Shown here in pieces: positions 28,685-35,702 of a stretch of DNA of 50,398 nt. Below the pieces are notes generated by a model. The model was not told where the DNA came from. It did not search any database and worked only from the letters and a program-made list of their open reading frames with translations. This stretch comes from Chlorobiota bacterium (GTDB lineage Bacteria > Bacteroidota > Ignavibacteria > OLB7): assembly GCA_016788565.1 (NCBI GenBank), contig JAEUSP010000008.1, positions 1-50,398 of the forward strand. The letters run 5' to 3'. The translations under genes and the position numbers were made by a program. How positions within the stretch are numbered: the first letter of the stretch is position 1; each line of letters starts with the position of its first letter.

Positions 28685-28835
28685 GAACTGGCACTTCTCC
28701 CCTCATCATTTCTTCCCCCAGAATTGGGGCAGGGCTGTTAAGAGTTTTGGAACGCAGTGTATTGGAGAGGCAAAGAAACGATGGAACGGATTCGACGAAT
28801 GTCAGGCGAAGCCTGACAGAGAAAGAAAACATTCC

Positions 28836-28952
28836 CCTCCTGTGGAGGGGTGGCAGGCGAAGCCTGACGGGGTGGTGGGGCTACGCAGGAGGATCATCCA
28901 ACATCACGACCAAAGAACCACCCCGCCCTGTCGGGCACCCCTCCACAGGAGG
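28836..28952. repeat. Imperfect inverted repeat with CCTCCTGTGGAGGGGTG arms
   Basis: The left arm CCTCCTGTGGAGGGGTGGC...GACGGGGTGGT and right arm ACCACCCCGCCCTGTCGGGC...CCACAGGAGG are imperfect reverse complements. The palindromic AGGCGAAGCCT core also occurs alone just upstream near 28806. It resembles dispersed GC-rich hairpin repeats of many bacteria. Confidence 0.7.
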
Positions 28953-29030
28953 CGAATGGAGGCGATGATGCGATCAAGAATGCAACGATCACCTTCGCCA
29001 ACAAAATCTCCTGCCTCCATCAACTTGTGA

Positions 29031-29146
29031 TATACTCGGCGCAAATTGGTTTGCGAAACTCTGCTCAGCTAGGTGCGCTATGGATTCCCGCTTTCGCGGG
29101 AATGACAGTGATTGAGTTTTTCGCAAACCACTCTGTTTGGAGTATA
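29031..29146 (-). mobile_element. 116-bp MITE-like element, copy A
   Basis: The element is bounded by TATACTC and GAGTATA. Its terminal about 30 bp are imperfect inverted repeats (both ends read TATACTC...TGGTTTGCGAAA inward). The centre is the palindrome ATTCCCGCGAAAGCGGGAAT. A same-length copy in the opposite orientation lies at 35537-35652. There is no coding capacity, so any mobility would need a transposase from elsewhere. Confidence 0.8.
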
Positions 29147-29190
29147 ACTTAACAGCCCTGCAGAATTGGGGGGCGCGCGAGGCCAAATGA

Positions 29191-29218
29191 CCACTGACCA
29201 CTGACCACTGACCACTGA
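29191..29218 (+). repeat. Heptanucleotide tandem repeat, CCACTGA family (4 units)
   Basis: Four perfect CCACTGA units, preceded by a partial AATGA and followed by CCAATAA. Further tracts lie at 38144-38178 and 47918-47952. Confidence 0.9.
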
Positions 29219-29273
29219 CCAATAAAACCCTACCCTTATCAAACGCTCTTGACTCCGCTCACACCTTCAATCC

Positions 29274-32246
29274 TCACCTCACCACCATCACCCGCTCGGC
29301 TGCCCGTTGGGTTGGGGTTTGCAGGGTTAGCGTGTACAGCCCGGTGGGAAGGTTGCTGAGATCAATGCTGGTGACGTAGGTTCCGGGGGCCACAACGCCA
29401 TCCAGCAACAGCAGTGCGGGACGGCCTAACGGGTCGGCCAGTGTCAATCGGGTGCGGCCAGGCTCAAGGATGCTGTACTCTAACTCCGCATTGCCGCTGG
29501 TGGGGTTTGGGCGGATTGGCTTCAGCCCGAACGAGCCGCTGGCATCAATCAGCCGCGTTGTCCCTTCGGCACAAATTTCCGCAAGCCGGAACTCGCCATC
29601 CTCCATGGTTGTTGCCACGCTTCCGCGATCCCACATCAAACTTTCCAGCCGCAGTGGGGTGCTGGTTGCGTTCCCCAGAGTTGCCACAAACTCAAGCTCC
29701 GTTAAGGTCCCTCCGGTTGTTGCCCCCGCAGAACTTCCCTTCACGGTGATGATTCTATCCATCCCGTTCACCGTGCCAACCGGGGTGCTGCCAACTGGAT
29801 GAAGCAGAGTCCGGTTGAAGCGAATGGTGGCGGTGAATTGCGCTGCGCAGCTTCGCGCAAGGTTGTTTTGCAAGCGGACCTCAATCGGAATTTTCACCCG
29901 CTCCCCGGCAATCCCTTGCACCGTTGGCAGCCCTATCGTTGCCGATGCTGCCTCCCCAGCCGTAACCTCCACCGGGGCCGATGTCCGCTTGCAACCAAAC
30001 CCGTTCGTGACGGTGACGGCGTAGCTACCGGAGTTCCGCACGGTGAGTGTTTGGGTGGTGTCGCCGCTGGGCCACTGGTAGCTATCGAATCCCGCGCCGG
30101 CATCCAGCACCACGCTGTCGCCGTCGCAAAATGAGAGCGGGCCGCTGGCGGCGATAACTGGGTTTGGTGAGGGATTGACCGTGACCACCACAGGCGGAGC
30201 CGAGCCTTCGCAGTTCCCAGAACGGATCGTCACGGCGTAGCTGCCGCCGCTGCGGACAACGATGCTGGAGGCCGTGTCGCCGTTGGTCCACCGGTAGCTT
30301 TGGAATCCGGAGGGGGCCGAAAGAAGGACGCTATCGCCATCGCAAAAAATAGTGGGGCCGTTTGGGGTGATCGTGGGGTTCAACTGGGAGAGCACCGTGA
30401 CTTGAACCGGGGCGGTGGTAGCAACGCAGCCCAAAGTATCGGTGACGGTAGCGGTGTAGCTGCCGTCGGTTTTCACGGTGATGGAGCGGCCGCGGGCGTT
30501 GTTGCTCCACTGATAGTCGGCAAAATTTTCGGCAACGGTCAGCACCACACTATCGCCGGCGCACAGCACCACAGGGCCGTTCGGGGTGATTGTTGGCGTT
30601 GGAATCTGGCTAACCATCACCCGGATGGAGTCGGTTCCAACACAGCCGTTGGTATCGGTTCCGGCCACGTAGTAGGTGATGTCGTTTGCTGGGGTGGCAA
30701 CGGGGTCGGGGCAAGTGGTGCAGCTTAGCCCGTCGGCTGGCGACCAGGCGTAGCTTGCCCCCTGTGTGGCGCGCAGCGCAAGCGGTTTCCCAAAGCAGAT
30801 GGTGGTGTCGGCTCCGGCATCAATCGCTGGGCTTGGCAGAACTTTCACGGTGATAGATTTCCCCAAAACATCAACCCCGTTCGGGTTGGTGACGGTTAGG
30901 GTGATGGTGTAATCGCCGGGTTGGCTGAAGCAGATTGGGCCGGGGGATTGGCTGCTGGAACCGGAAGGTGTTCCGCCAACGGCACGCCATTGCCATTGCG
31001 TTGGCGCGTTGCGGCTGCGGTCGGTCGGAAGCACACATCCACCAACGCAGATGGTGCTGTCATCCAGCGAGAAATCGGCAATCGGGAGCTTGCATCCGGC
31101 GGGGTTTTTCGATAACGCATCAATGTTGTTTGGCAATCCCAAGCCGCCAATCCTTCCGGCCAGCGGAACCGCCGTCCCGTTGTAGCCGCAGGCCACCCCC
31201 GCCGCGTTTGGATTCTCGACAGCCGCAAGAAACGAGACGTTGTTGCGGGTGATGTAGAGCTTCCCATCCGGCCCAATCTGTGCGGTCCCCAGCTGGGGGT
31301 CGTTGCTGATGTAGGTTTTTGTGGAAACGATGGTGGCCAAATCCCCACTGCTGAGGTCGTACTGGTAGAACCCTTCGTTGCTGCTGCCAGAACGGATCAG
31401 GTAGAGCTTGGAGTTGTCGGGGCTGAAGCTAGCTCCGTACTCACGCTGTTCGGGGGGAAGGTCGCCGATGAACCCAACTTCCCCCGTCACGGCATTGAAC
31501 GACAACAGGTCAACAGCCGAGCTGCGGACGGTTGTGGTCCCCAGATACTCGCCGCTGATAACCGCCACCAATTTGGTGCCATCGGGCGATGCTTTCAGGT
31601 AGCCAACTTTTCCGGTTTTATCTGGGTGGATGCTCCCTACTTTGCTGATTACCGGCGCGCTGGGCGTTCCGCTGCGGTCCACCAACCAGGCGTAGAACCA
31701 GTTGTTGTTTACGCCGTGAGCAATCACCCAAATGTCGCAACCGTTGCTGTGGGTCACGGCCACTAATTTTTCGGTGGTGGGGGTTAGCAGCTGGCGGTTG
31801 CGGAAAACGATGTCGCCATATCCGGCATCAAGGCTCATATCCACCAGTGCGTACTCAACCCCCTGGTCGTCGTCCTCCTTGTCGTCGGCGGTGAAAATCA
31901 GATAGCGGAGCGAATCGCCGGGAACCGGAACAATCACTGCCGATTGTGTGGTGTTGGTGCTGCCGTGCAGAACAAACGCGCCGTTGGGCATATACTGGTG
32001 GCTGCGATTCCAGACGCTGATGCCGTCGGTGTAAAAAAGCAGTTCGCCGGTGGTGGGATTGCAGATGCTTGCTGGGCCTTCCGGCTGTATCATCTGCCCG
32101 TCGGTTCTGGCCACCGGTGCTCCGCTGTTGAAATCAACGCCGATGCGGTCGCCGAAATACCAGATGTTGTATTGCTTCTGGGCGTGAGCCGCCGAAACAG
32201 CCACAAACGCAATGAACAGCAGGAAACAGAAACGCATAGGGAGCAT
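29274..32246 (-). CDS. Secreted PKD/Ig-like repeat protein with T9SS type A sorting domain
   Basis: The start is placed at the ATG at 32246 (MLPMRFCFLLF, 990 aa); the next ATG at 32237 is equally possible, and the frame is open to 32324 without signal-peptide character. The signal is cleaved near AHAQ. Residues about 25-390 form a propeller-like domain that opens with a block common in Bacteroidota secreted proteins (NIWYFGDRIGVDFNSG, GELLFYTDGISVWNR). A PKD-like domain follows (CFSQPGDYTITLTVTNPNG), then about four Ig-like modules of about 85 residues with a TPxITPNGPxxxCxGDSVxL motif, then a cohesin-like stretch (GERVKIPIEVRL). The last about 80 residues are a T9SS sorting domain (IRPNPTSG, LADPLGRPA, LPTGLYTLTL, RVMVVR). 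The protein is expected at the cell surface. Confidence 0.9.
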   Translation of the reverse strand: MLPMRFCFLLFIAFVAVSAAHAQKQYNIWYFGDRIGVDFNSGAPVARTDGQMIQPEGPASICNPTTGELLFYTDGISVWNRSHQYMPNGAFVLHGSTNTTQSAVIVPVPGDSLRYLIFTADDKEDDDQGVEYALVDMSLDAGYGDIVFRNRQLLTPTTEKLVAVTHSNGCDIWVIAHGVNNNWFYAWLVDRSGTPSAPVISKVGSIHPDKTGKVGYLKASPDGTKLVAVISGEYLGTTTVRSSAVDLLSFNAVTGEVGFIGDLPPEQREYGASFSPDNSKLYLIRSGSSNEGFYQYDLSSGDLATIVSTKTYISNDPQLGTAQIGPDGKLYITRNNVSFLAAVENPNAAGVACGYNGTAVPLAGRIGGLGLPNNIDALSKNPAGCKLPIADFSLDDSTICVGGCVLPTDRSRNAPTQWQWRAVGGTPSGSSSQSPGPICFSQPGDYTITLTVTNPNGVDVLGKSITVKVLPSPAIDAGADTTICFGKPLALRATQGASYAWSPADGLSCTTCPDPVATPANDITYYVAGTDTNGCVGTDSIRVMVSQIPTPTITPNGPVVLCAGDSVVLTVAENFADYQWSNNARGRSITVKTDGSYTATVTDTLGCVATTAPVQVTVLSQLNPTITPNGPTIFCDGDSVLLSAPSGFQSYRWTNGDTASSIVVRSGGSYAVTIRSGNCEGSAPPVVVTVNPSPNPVIAASGPLSFCDGDSVVLDAGAGFDSYQWPSGDTTQTLTVRNSGSYAVTVTNGFGCKRTSAPVEVTAGEAASATIGLPTVQGIAGERVKIPIEVRLQNNLARSCAAQFTATIRFNRTLLHPVGSTPVGTVNGMDRIITVKGSSAGATTGGTLTELEFVATLGNATSTPLRLESLMWDRGSVATTMEDGEFRLAEICAEGTTRLIDASGSFGLKPIRPNPTSGNAELEYSILEPGRTRLTLADPLGRPALLLLDGVVAPGTYVTSIDLSNLPTGLYTLTLQTPTQRAAERVMVVR

Positions 32247-32366
32247 GAGGTTAGAATGTTCAGGAATGATTGCCGCAGTCTTCACCGCACCCGCAAGGTA
32301 TCGGTTTGTGGGCGATTGTAGCAAGACCCCATCTGCTCGCCGTGGGTCACCCGCGTTGGGTGTTGC

Positions 32367-33428
32367 CTATTTCTTCTTCCCCTTTTTCGCTCCCCCTTTT
32401 GGCTGCGCTGCGGCCGGGAACAGCTTCTTGATTGCTGAGTTTTTGCTGGCCCGCCCAAGTTCCGCTGCCGATACTCCATCGTTGGCTTTTATCAAGGGGT
32501 CGGCTTTCAGCCGCAGCAGTTCGCGACAGGTTGCTTCAAACCCGGCGGTGACTGCGTAGTGGAGCGGTGTGCGTCCGGTTTTGTCGGCGGCGTTGACGTT
32601 TGCCCCAGCGGTTGCCAAGCCTGTCACCGCCGATGTTAATCCAGCCGAAGCGGTGGTGTGAAGTGGCGTTGCGCCGTTGGTGTCGGGGGCGTTGGCGTTG
32701 GCGTTGCGGGCAACAAGCAGCCGAACAACAGAATCGTTGCGGGCGTAGTGAAGTGCCGTTCGCGCCAGGTTATCCCGCTCGCTTGGGTCGAACCCTTTCT
32801 CCAGCAACCGTTGCACCAATTGCGGGGTGTTGGCCGCAGCCCAATGGAGTGCGTTGCGGCCAGCGTTATCCTTTGCCCCCAAATCAGCACCACGCTCAAT
32901 AAGCCATCCCACCATTTCCCCTGACCCAGAGCGCGCCCCCCGAAGCAGTGGTGTCATCCCCTCCCGGTCGCGAAGCTCCAGCTTTGCAAACTTCTCGTAC
33001 AGCACCTCACCCAACCCCGGCCGGCCACGTTCGGCAATGTAGTGGAGCGGTGCCGAGCCAGTGTTGTCCTGGTCATCCAGGGGGATGTTGTAGCGGGTAA
33101 GCAGCCGCGCGATTTCCGAGTGAGAGACTAAGTGGAGCGGCTCCATGCCGTTGTTGGCAACGGCTTTGGGGTTGGCATCGTGATCCAGAAGGTAGCGGGT
33201 CATGCCAATCTGGGTTGTGCGGACCGCGTGATGCAGCGGCGTGAAGCCCTGGGGGTCGGCGTGGTTCACCTCATCAGGCTGGCGTTTCAGGATAGCCCGA
33301 ATGGCATCAATATCTTCCTTCTGAACAGCATCAATAATCGGCTGTGCAAACGTCACTTCCGATGCTGCAACCAGCAGCGCAATCAGAAGCAAGCGGAACC
33401 GTGCGGGTGTTTTCTGTGTGGTCGTCAA
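32367..33428 (-). CDS. Exported ankyrin-repeat protein
   Basis: The product is 353 aa. The first codon of the frame is TTG at 33428; I find no in-frame ATG before the signal sequence, so TTG is the likely start. The signal peptide (RFRLLLIALLVAASEVTFAQ) ends near residue 29. About nine ankyrin repeats follow (PQGFTPLHHAV, NGMEPLHLV, NTGSAPLHYIAERG, AGRNALHWAAANT, TNGATPLHTTASAG, KTGRTPLHYAVTAG). The C-terminus is a lysine-rich tail (QPKGGAKKGKKK). It lies upstream of the T9SS PKD gene and downstream of another exported ankyrin gene on the same strand. Periplasmic or extracellular protein binding is inferred. Confidence 0.88.
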   Translation of the reverse strand: MTTTQKTPARFRLLLIALLVAASEVTFAQPIIDAVQKEDIDAIRAILKRQPDEVNHADPQGFTPLHHAVRTTQIGMTRYLLDHDANPKAVANNGMEPLHLVSHSEIARLLTRYNIPLDDQDNTGSAPLHYIAERGRPGLGEVLYEKFAKLELRDREGMTPLLRGARSGSGEMVGWLIERGADLGAKDNAGRNALHWAAANTPQLVQRLLEKGFDPSERDNLARTALHYARNDSVVRLLVARNANANAPDTNGATPLHTTASAGLTSAVTGLATAGANVNAADKTGRTPLHYAVTAGFEATCRELLRLKADPLIKANDGVSAAELGRASKNSAIKKLFPAAAQPKGGAKKGKKK

Positions 33429-33560
33429 GAATGGATGTACAAGTCTGGTGGAACAATCAAAACCACAAGGGTGCAGAAGCGGTTCTTCCTTTTGGCAGTT
33501 GCTTCGTTGCGCCCCTGTGGTCTCGTATTTCTGTCGGATGTCCGTTCGCTTCAGCCTACT

Positions 33561-34358
33561 CTATTTCCCCCCCTGCAACACCGCTTCGCGGAATTTCCGC
33601 ATCTGCTGAATATCCACCGTGAAGCCATCGGCAGCCTTGATTGTTGGGTCGGCTCCGGCGGCAACCAATGCTTCGGCAAGCTCCATCTTCATGCTAAATC
33701 CAGCAAAGTGAAGCGGGGTGAACCCGTACCATTTTTCCACTGCGTTCAGGTCGGCCCCGTGGCTGGCCAGCAGTTTGGCCATATCGGCGCGGTTGCCGGA
33801 CCAGGTTTCGTGAAGCGGGGTAATCTGCTGCACTTTGGAGCGGGCATTGACGTTGGCTCCATGTTCCAGCAGAAGCTGGGCGTTGGTCAGTGTTCCGCGA
33901 AGCGCGGCCCAGTGGAGTGGCGTTAATCCGTCGTTGGTTGCAGCGTTGGGGTTGGCGTTGCGGGCAAGCAAGTGGCGGATCACCAGTTCCTGGTCGTTCT
34001 GGACCGCACGGTAGAGCGGGGTTGCGCCGTAGATGTCGCGGGCATCAACGTTGGCTTTGTTCGATAGCAGGAAGGTGACAACGTCAATGCGCCCTTCGGC
34101 AGCGGCGGCGTGCAGTGGTGTTGCGCCGAAGTTATCGGTTTGGTTGATGGATGCTTTGTTGGCGGCCACCATCTGCGTGACGGCGGCAAGGTCCCCAGCC
34201 GCAGCGGCGGCGTGCAGCGGTGTTGCGCCGAAGGCATCAGCTTGGTGGATGGGTTGTGTGGCCGATTGCCCCGCGGCGGTTGCGATTCCGCACAGGGCAA
34301 TTGCCCCGGTCATCAATGCTTGGCGCAGCAATCTGGTTGCTCGGTTGGTCATGTTCAT
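33561..34358 (-). CDS. Exported ankyrin-repeat protein
   Basis: The start is placed at the ATG at 34358 (MNMTNRATRLLRQAL, 265 aa). The ATG at 34352 has GAGAAG 6 nt upstream and may be the real start. The frame is open to 34511, but that extension is basic and lacks signal character. The signal peptide ends near ATAAGQ. Six to seven ankyrin repeats follow; two adjacent ones are nearly identical (FGATPLHAAAAAG and FGATPLHAAAAEG), suggesting recent duplication of a repeat. It is a tandem neighbour of the ankyrin gene at 32367-33428, with a 132-bp gap. Confidence 0.88.
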   Translation of the reverse strand: MNMTNRATRLLRQALMTGAIALCGIATAAGQSATQPIHQADAFGATPLHAAAAAGDLAAVTQMVAANKASINQTDNFGATPLHAAAAEGRIDVVTFLLSNKANVDARDIYGATPLYRAVQNDQELVIRHLLARNANPNAATNDGLTPLHWAALRGTLTNAQLLLEHGANVNARSKVQQITPLHETWSGNRADMAKLLASHGADLNAVEKWYGFTPLHFAGFSMKMELAEALVAAGADPTIKAADGFTVDIQQMRKFREAVLQGGK

Positions 34359-34531
34359 CTTCTCGGAAATTGTGTTTGTTGGACGTTTTCGGTTGGCCGC
34401 CCTTTGTAAACTCGCGCTTCTGCGGGTTGAATCCAAGAGCCGGAAAAATTTTCTGCAACCCACTTTACTTCGGGGCGTAGCGGCCAGCCCAATTCTGCAC
34501 CTTCCAACCAACTCACAGTTCCAACTTCACT

Positions 34532-35533
34532 ATGAACCTTCTCATCATTGGCGGAAGCATCTTCCTTGGCAAACATCTCACGCAGCAAGCGATTGCGCGG
34601 GGCCACTCCGTCACGCTCTTCAACCGGGGAATCCACAACCCCGACCTGTTCCCAGAAGCGGAAAAAATTAAAGGCGACCGCAACAGCGATTGCTCACTTC
34701 TTGCCGGGCGAACCTGGGATGCCGTGATTGACACGTGCGGGTCGTTCCCCCGGCAAATCCAGATGGTGATGGATGCGGTGGGGGGGAATATCGGCCATTA
34801 CACGTTCATCTCCAGCATCAGCGCCTTCAGTGATTTTAGCAAGCCGGGAATGGATGAAACCGGGCCGGTTGGCACGCTGGAAGATGAAACAGTGGAGGAA
34901 GTGACGTTTGAGAACTACGGCTCGCTGAAGGTCCTGTGCGAACGCGCCGTTGCCGAAGCAATGCCCGGGCGTGCGCTGAATATCCGCCCCGGGCTGATTG
35001 TTGGGCGCGATGACTGGAGCGACCGATTCAGCTACTGGCCCCGCCGGATTGCTGGCGGCGGCGAAGTGCTGGTCCCCGGCAAACCGGAAGCCCCGGTCCA
35101 AATTGTTGATGTTGAAGACCTTGCCACATGGACGCTGACGATGGCCGAGCAGAAGAAAACCGGGCTGTACAGCGCAACCGGCCCCGACCACGAATTGACG
35201 ATGGCTGATGTTGTTGAAGCCTGCAAAAATGCCAGCGGAAGCGATGCCACGTTCACGTGGATTCCGGATGATTTTTTGCTTGCCGAACAGGTGGGACAAT
35301 GGATGGAGCTTCCGCTGTGGATTGCCGAAGACCCCGCAATGGCTGGATTCTCGCAGGTGGATTGCCGGCGTGCAATCGGCGACGGGTTGCGGTTCCGCCC
35401 ACTGGCCCAGACCGTCCGCGCAGTGCTGGAATGGAGCGCGACGCTTCCGCCGGACCGCCAACCCCGCGCCGGAATGGCCGCGAAACGGGAGAGTGAGTTG
35501 CTGGCGAAATGGCACCAAGTCAAGGCTGAGTAA
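34532..35533 (+). CDS. NAD(P)-dependent epimerase/dehydratase-like SDR protein
   Basis: The 333-aa protein is of the extended short-chain dehydrogenase fold and presumably cytosolic. The Rossmann nucleotide loop is MNLLIIGGSIFLGKHL (a GGTxFLG variant with Ser for Thr). RGHSVTLFNRG follows at the second strand. The catalytic Tyr-x-x-x-Lys is YGSLK (about residue 130), with ISSISAFSDF carrying the usual serines. The C-terminal half has the substrate-lobe pattern (VDVEDLATWTLTMAE, GLYSATGPDHELTMADVV). The substrate is unknown; relatives are annotated only as NAD-dependent epimerases. It is divergent from the ankyrin gene. A MITE-like element starts 4 bp after its stop codon. Confidence 0.88.
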   Translation: MNLLIIGGSIFLGKHLTQQAIARGHSVTLFNRGIHNPDLFPEAEKIKGDRNSDCSLLAGRTWDAVIDTCGSFPRQIQMVMDAVGGNIGHYTFISSISAFSDFSKPGMDETGPVGTLEDETVEEVTFENYGSLKVLCERAVAEAMPGRALNIRPGLIVGRDDWSDRFSYWPRRIAGGGEVLVPGKPEAPVQIVDVEDLATWTLTMAEQKKTGLYSATGPDHELTMADVVEACKNASGSDATFTWIPDDFLLAEQVGQWMELPLWIAEDPAMAGFSQVDCRRAIGDGLRFRPLAQTVRAVLEWSATLPPDRQPRAGMAAKRESELLAKWHQVKAE

Positions 35534-35536
35534 ATC

Positions 35537-35652
35537 TATACTCCAACGAAAGTGGATTGCGACAAAACTCGCGCTGTCATTCCCGCGAAAGCGGGAATCC
35601 ATAGCACACCTAGCTGAGTAGTGTTTCGCAAACCAATTTGCGCCGAGTATAA
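35537..35652 (+). mobile_element. 116-bp MITE-like element, copy B
   Basis: The length and ends (TATACTC / GAGTATA) and the central ATTCCCGCGAAAGCGGGAAT palindrome are the same as in copy A (29031-29146), in the opposite orientation, with scattered substitutions mainly in the left arm. It sits between the convergent epimerase and pgpH genes, where it could act as a bidirectional hairpin. Confidence 0.8.
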
Positions 35653-35702
35653 ATCGGTTTCTTTCTGCTTTTCCGGGGTGGGCAACTCACCCGCCCCGGC
35701 CC

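Larger units (their letters stand above)
28715..29171. repeat. Inverted-repeat pair enclosing nested repeats
   Basis: GCAGGGCTGTTAAG (about 28729-28742) and its perfect reverse complement CTTAACAGCCCTGC (about 29148-29161) face each other across about 400 bp, each with AATTGGGG/CCCCA on the outside. The space between them holds the 28836-28952 inverted repeat and the 29031-29146 element. Confidence 0.65.
28534..29273. other. Gene-free composite repeat island
   Basis: About 740 bases between two minus-strand genes contain no convincing gene. They contain an AGTGAAG heptamer tract (28636-28684), inverted arms around 28715-28742 and 29148-29171, a second nested inverted repeat (28836-28952), a 116-bp MITE-like element (29031-29146) and a CCACTGA heptamer tract (29191-29218). 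Confidence 0.75.
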
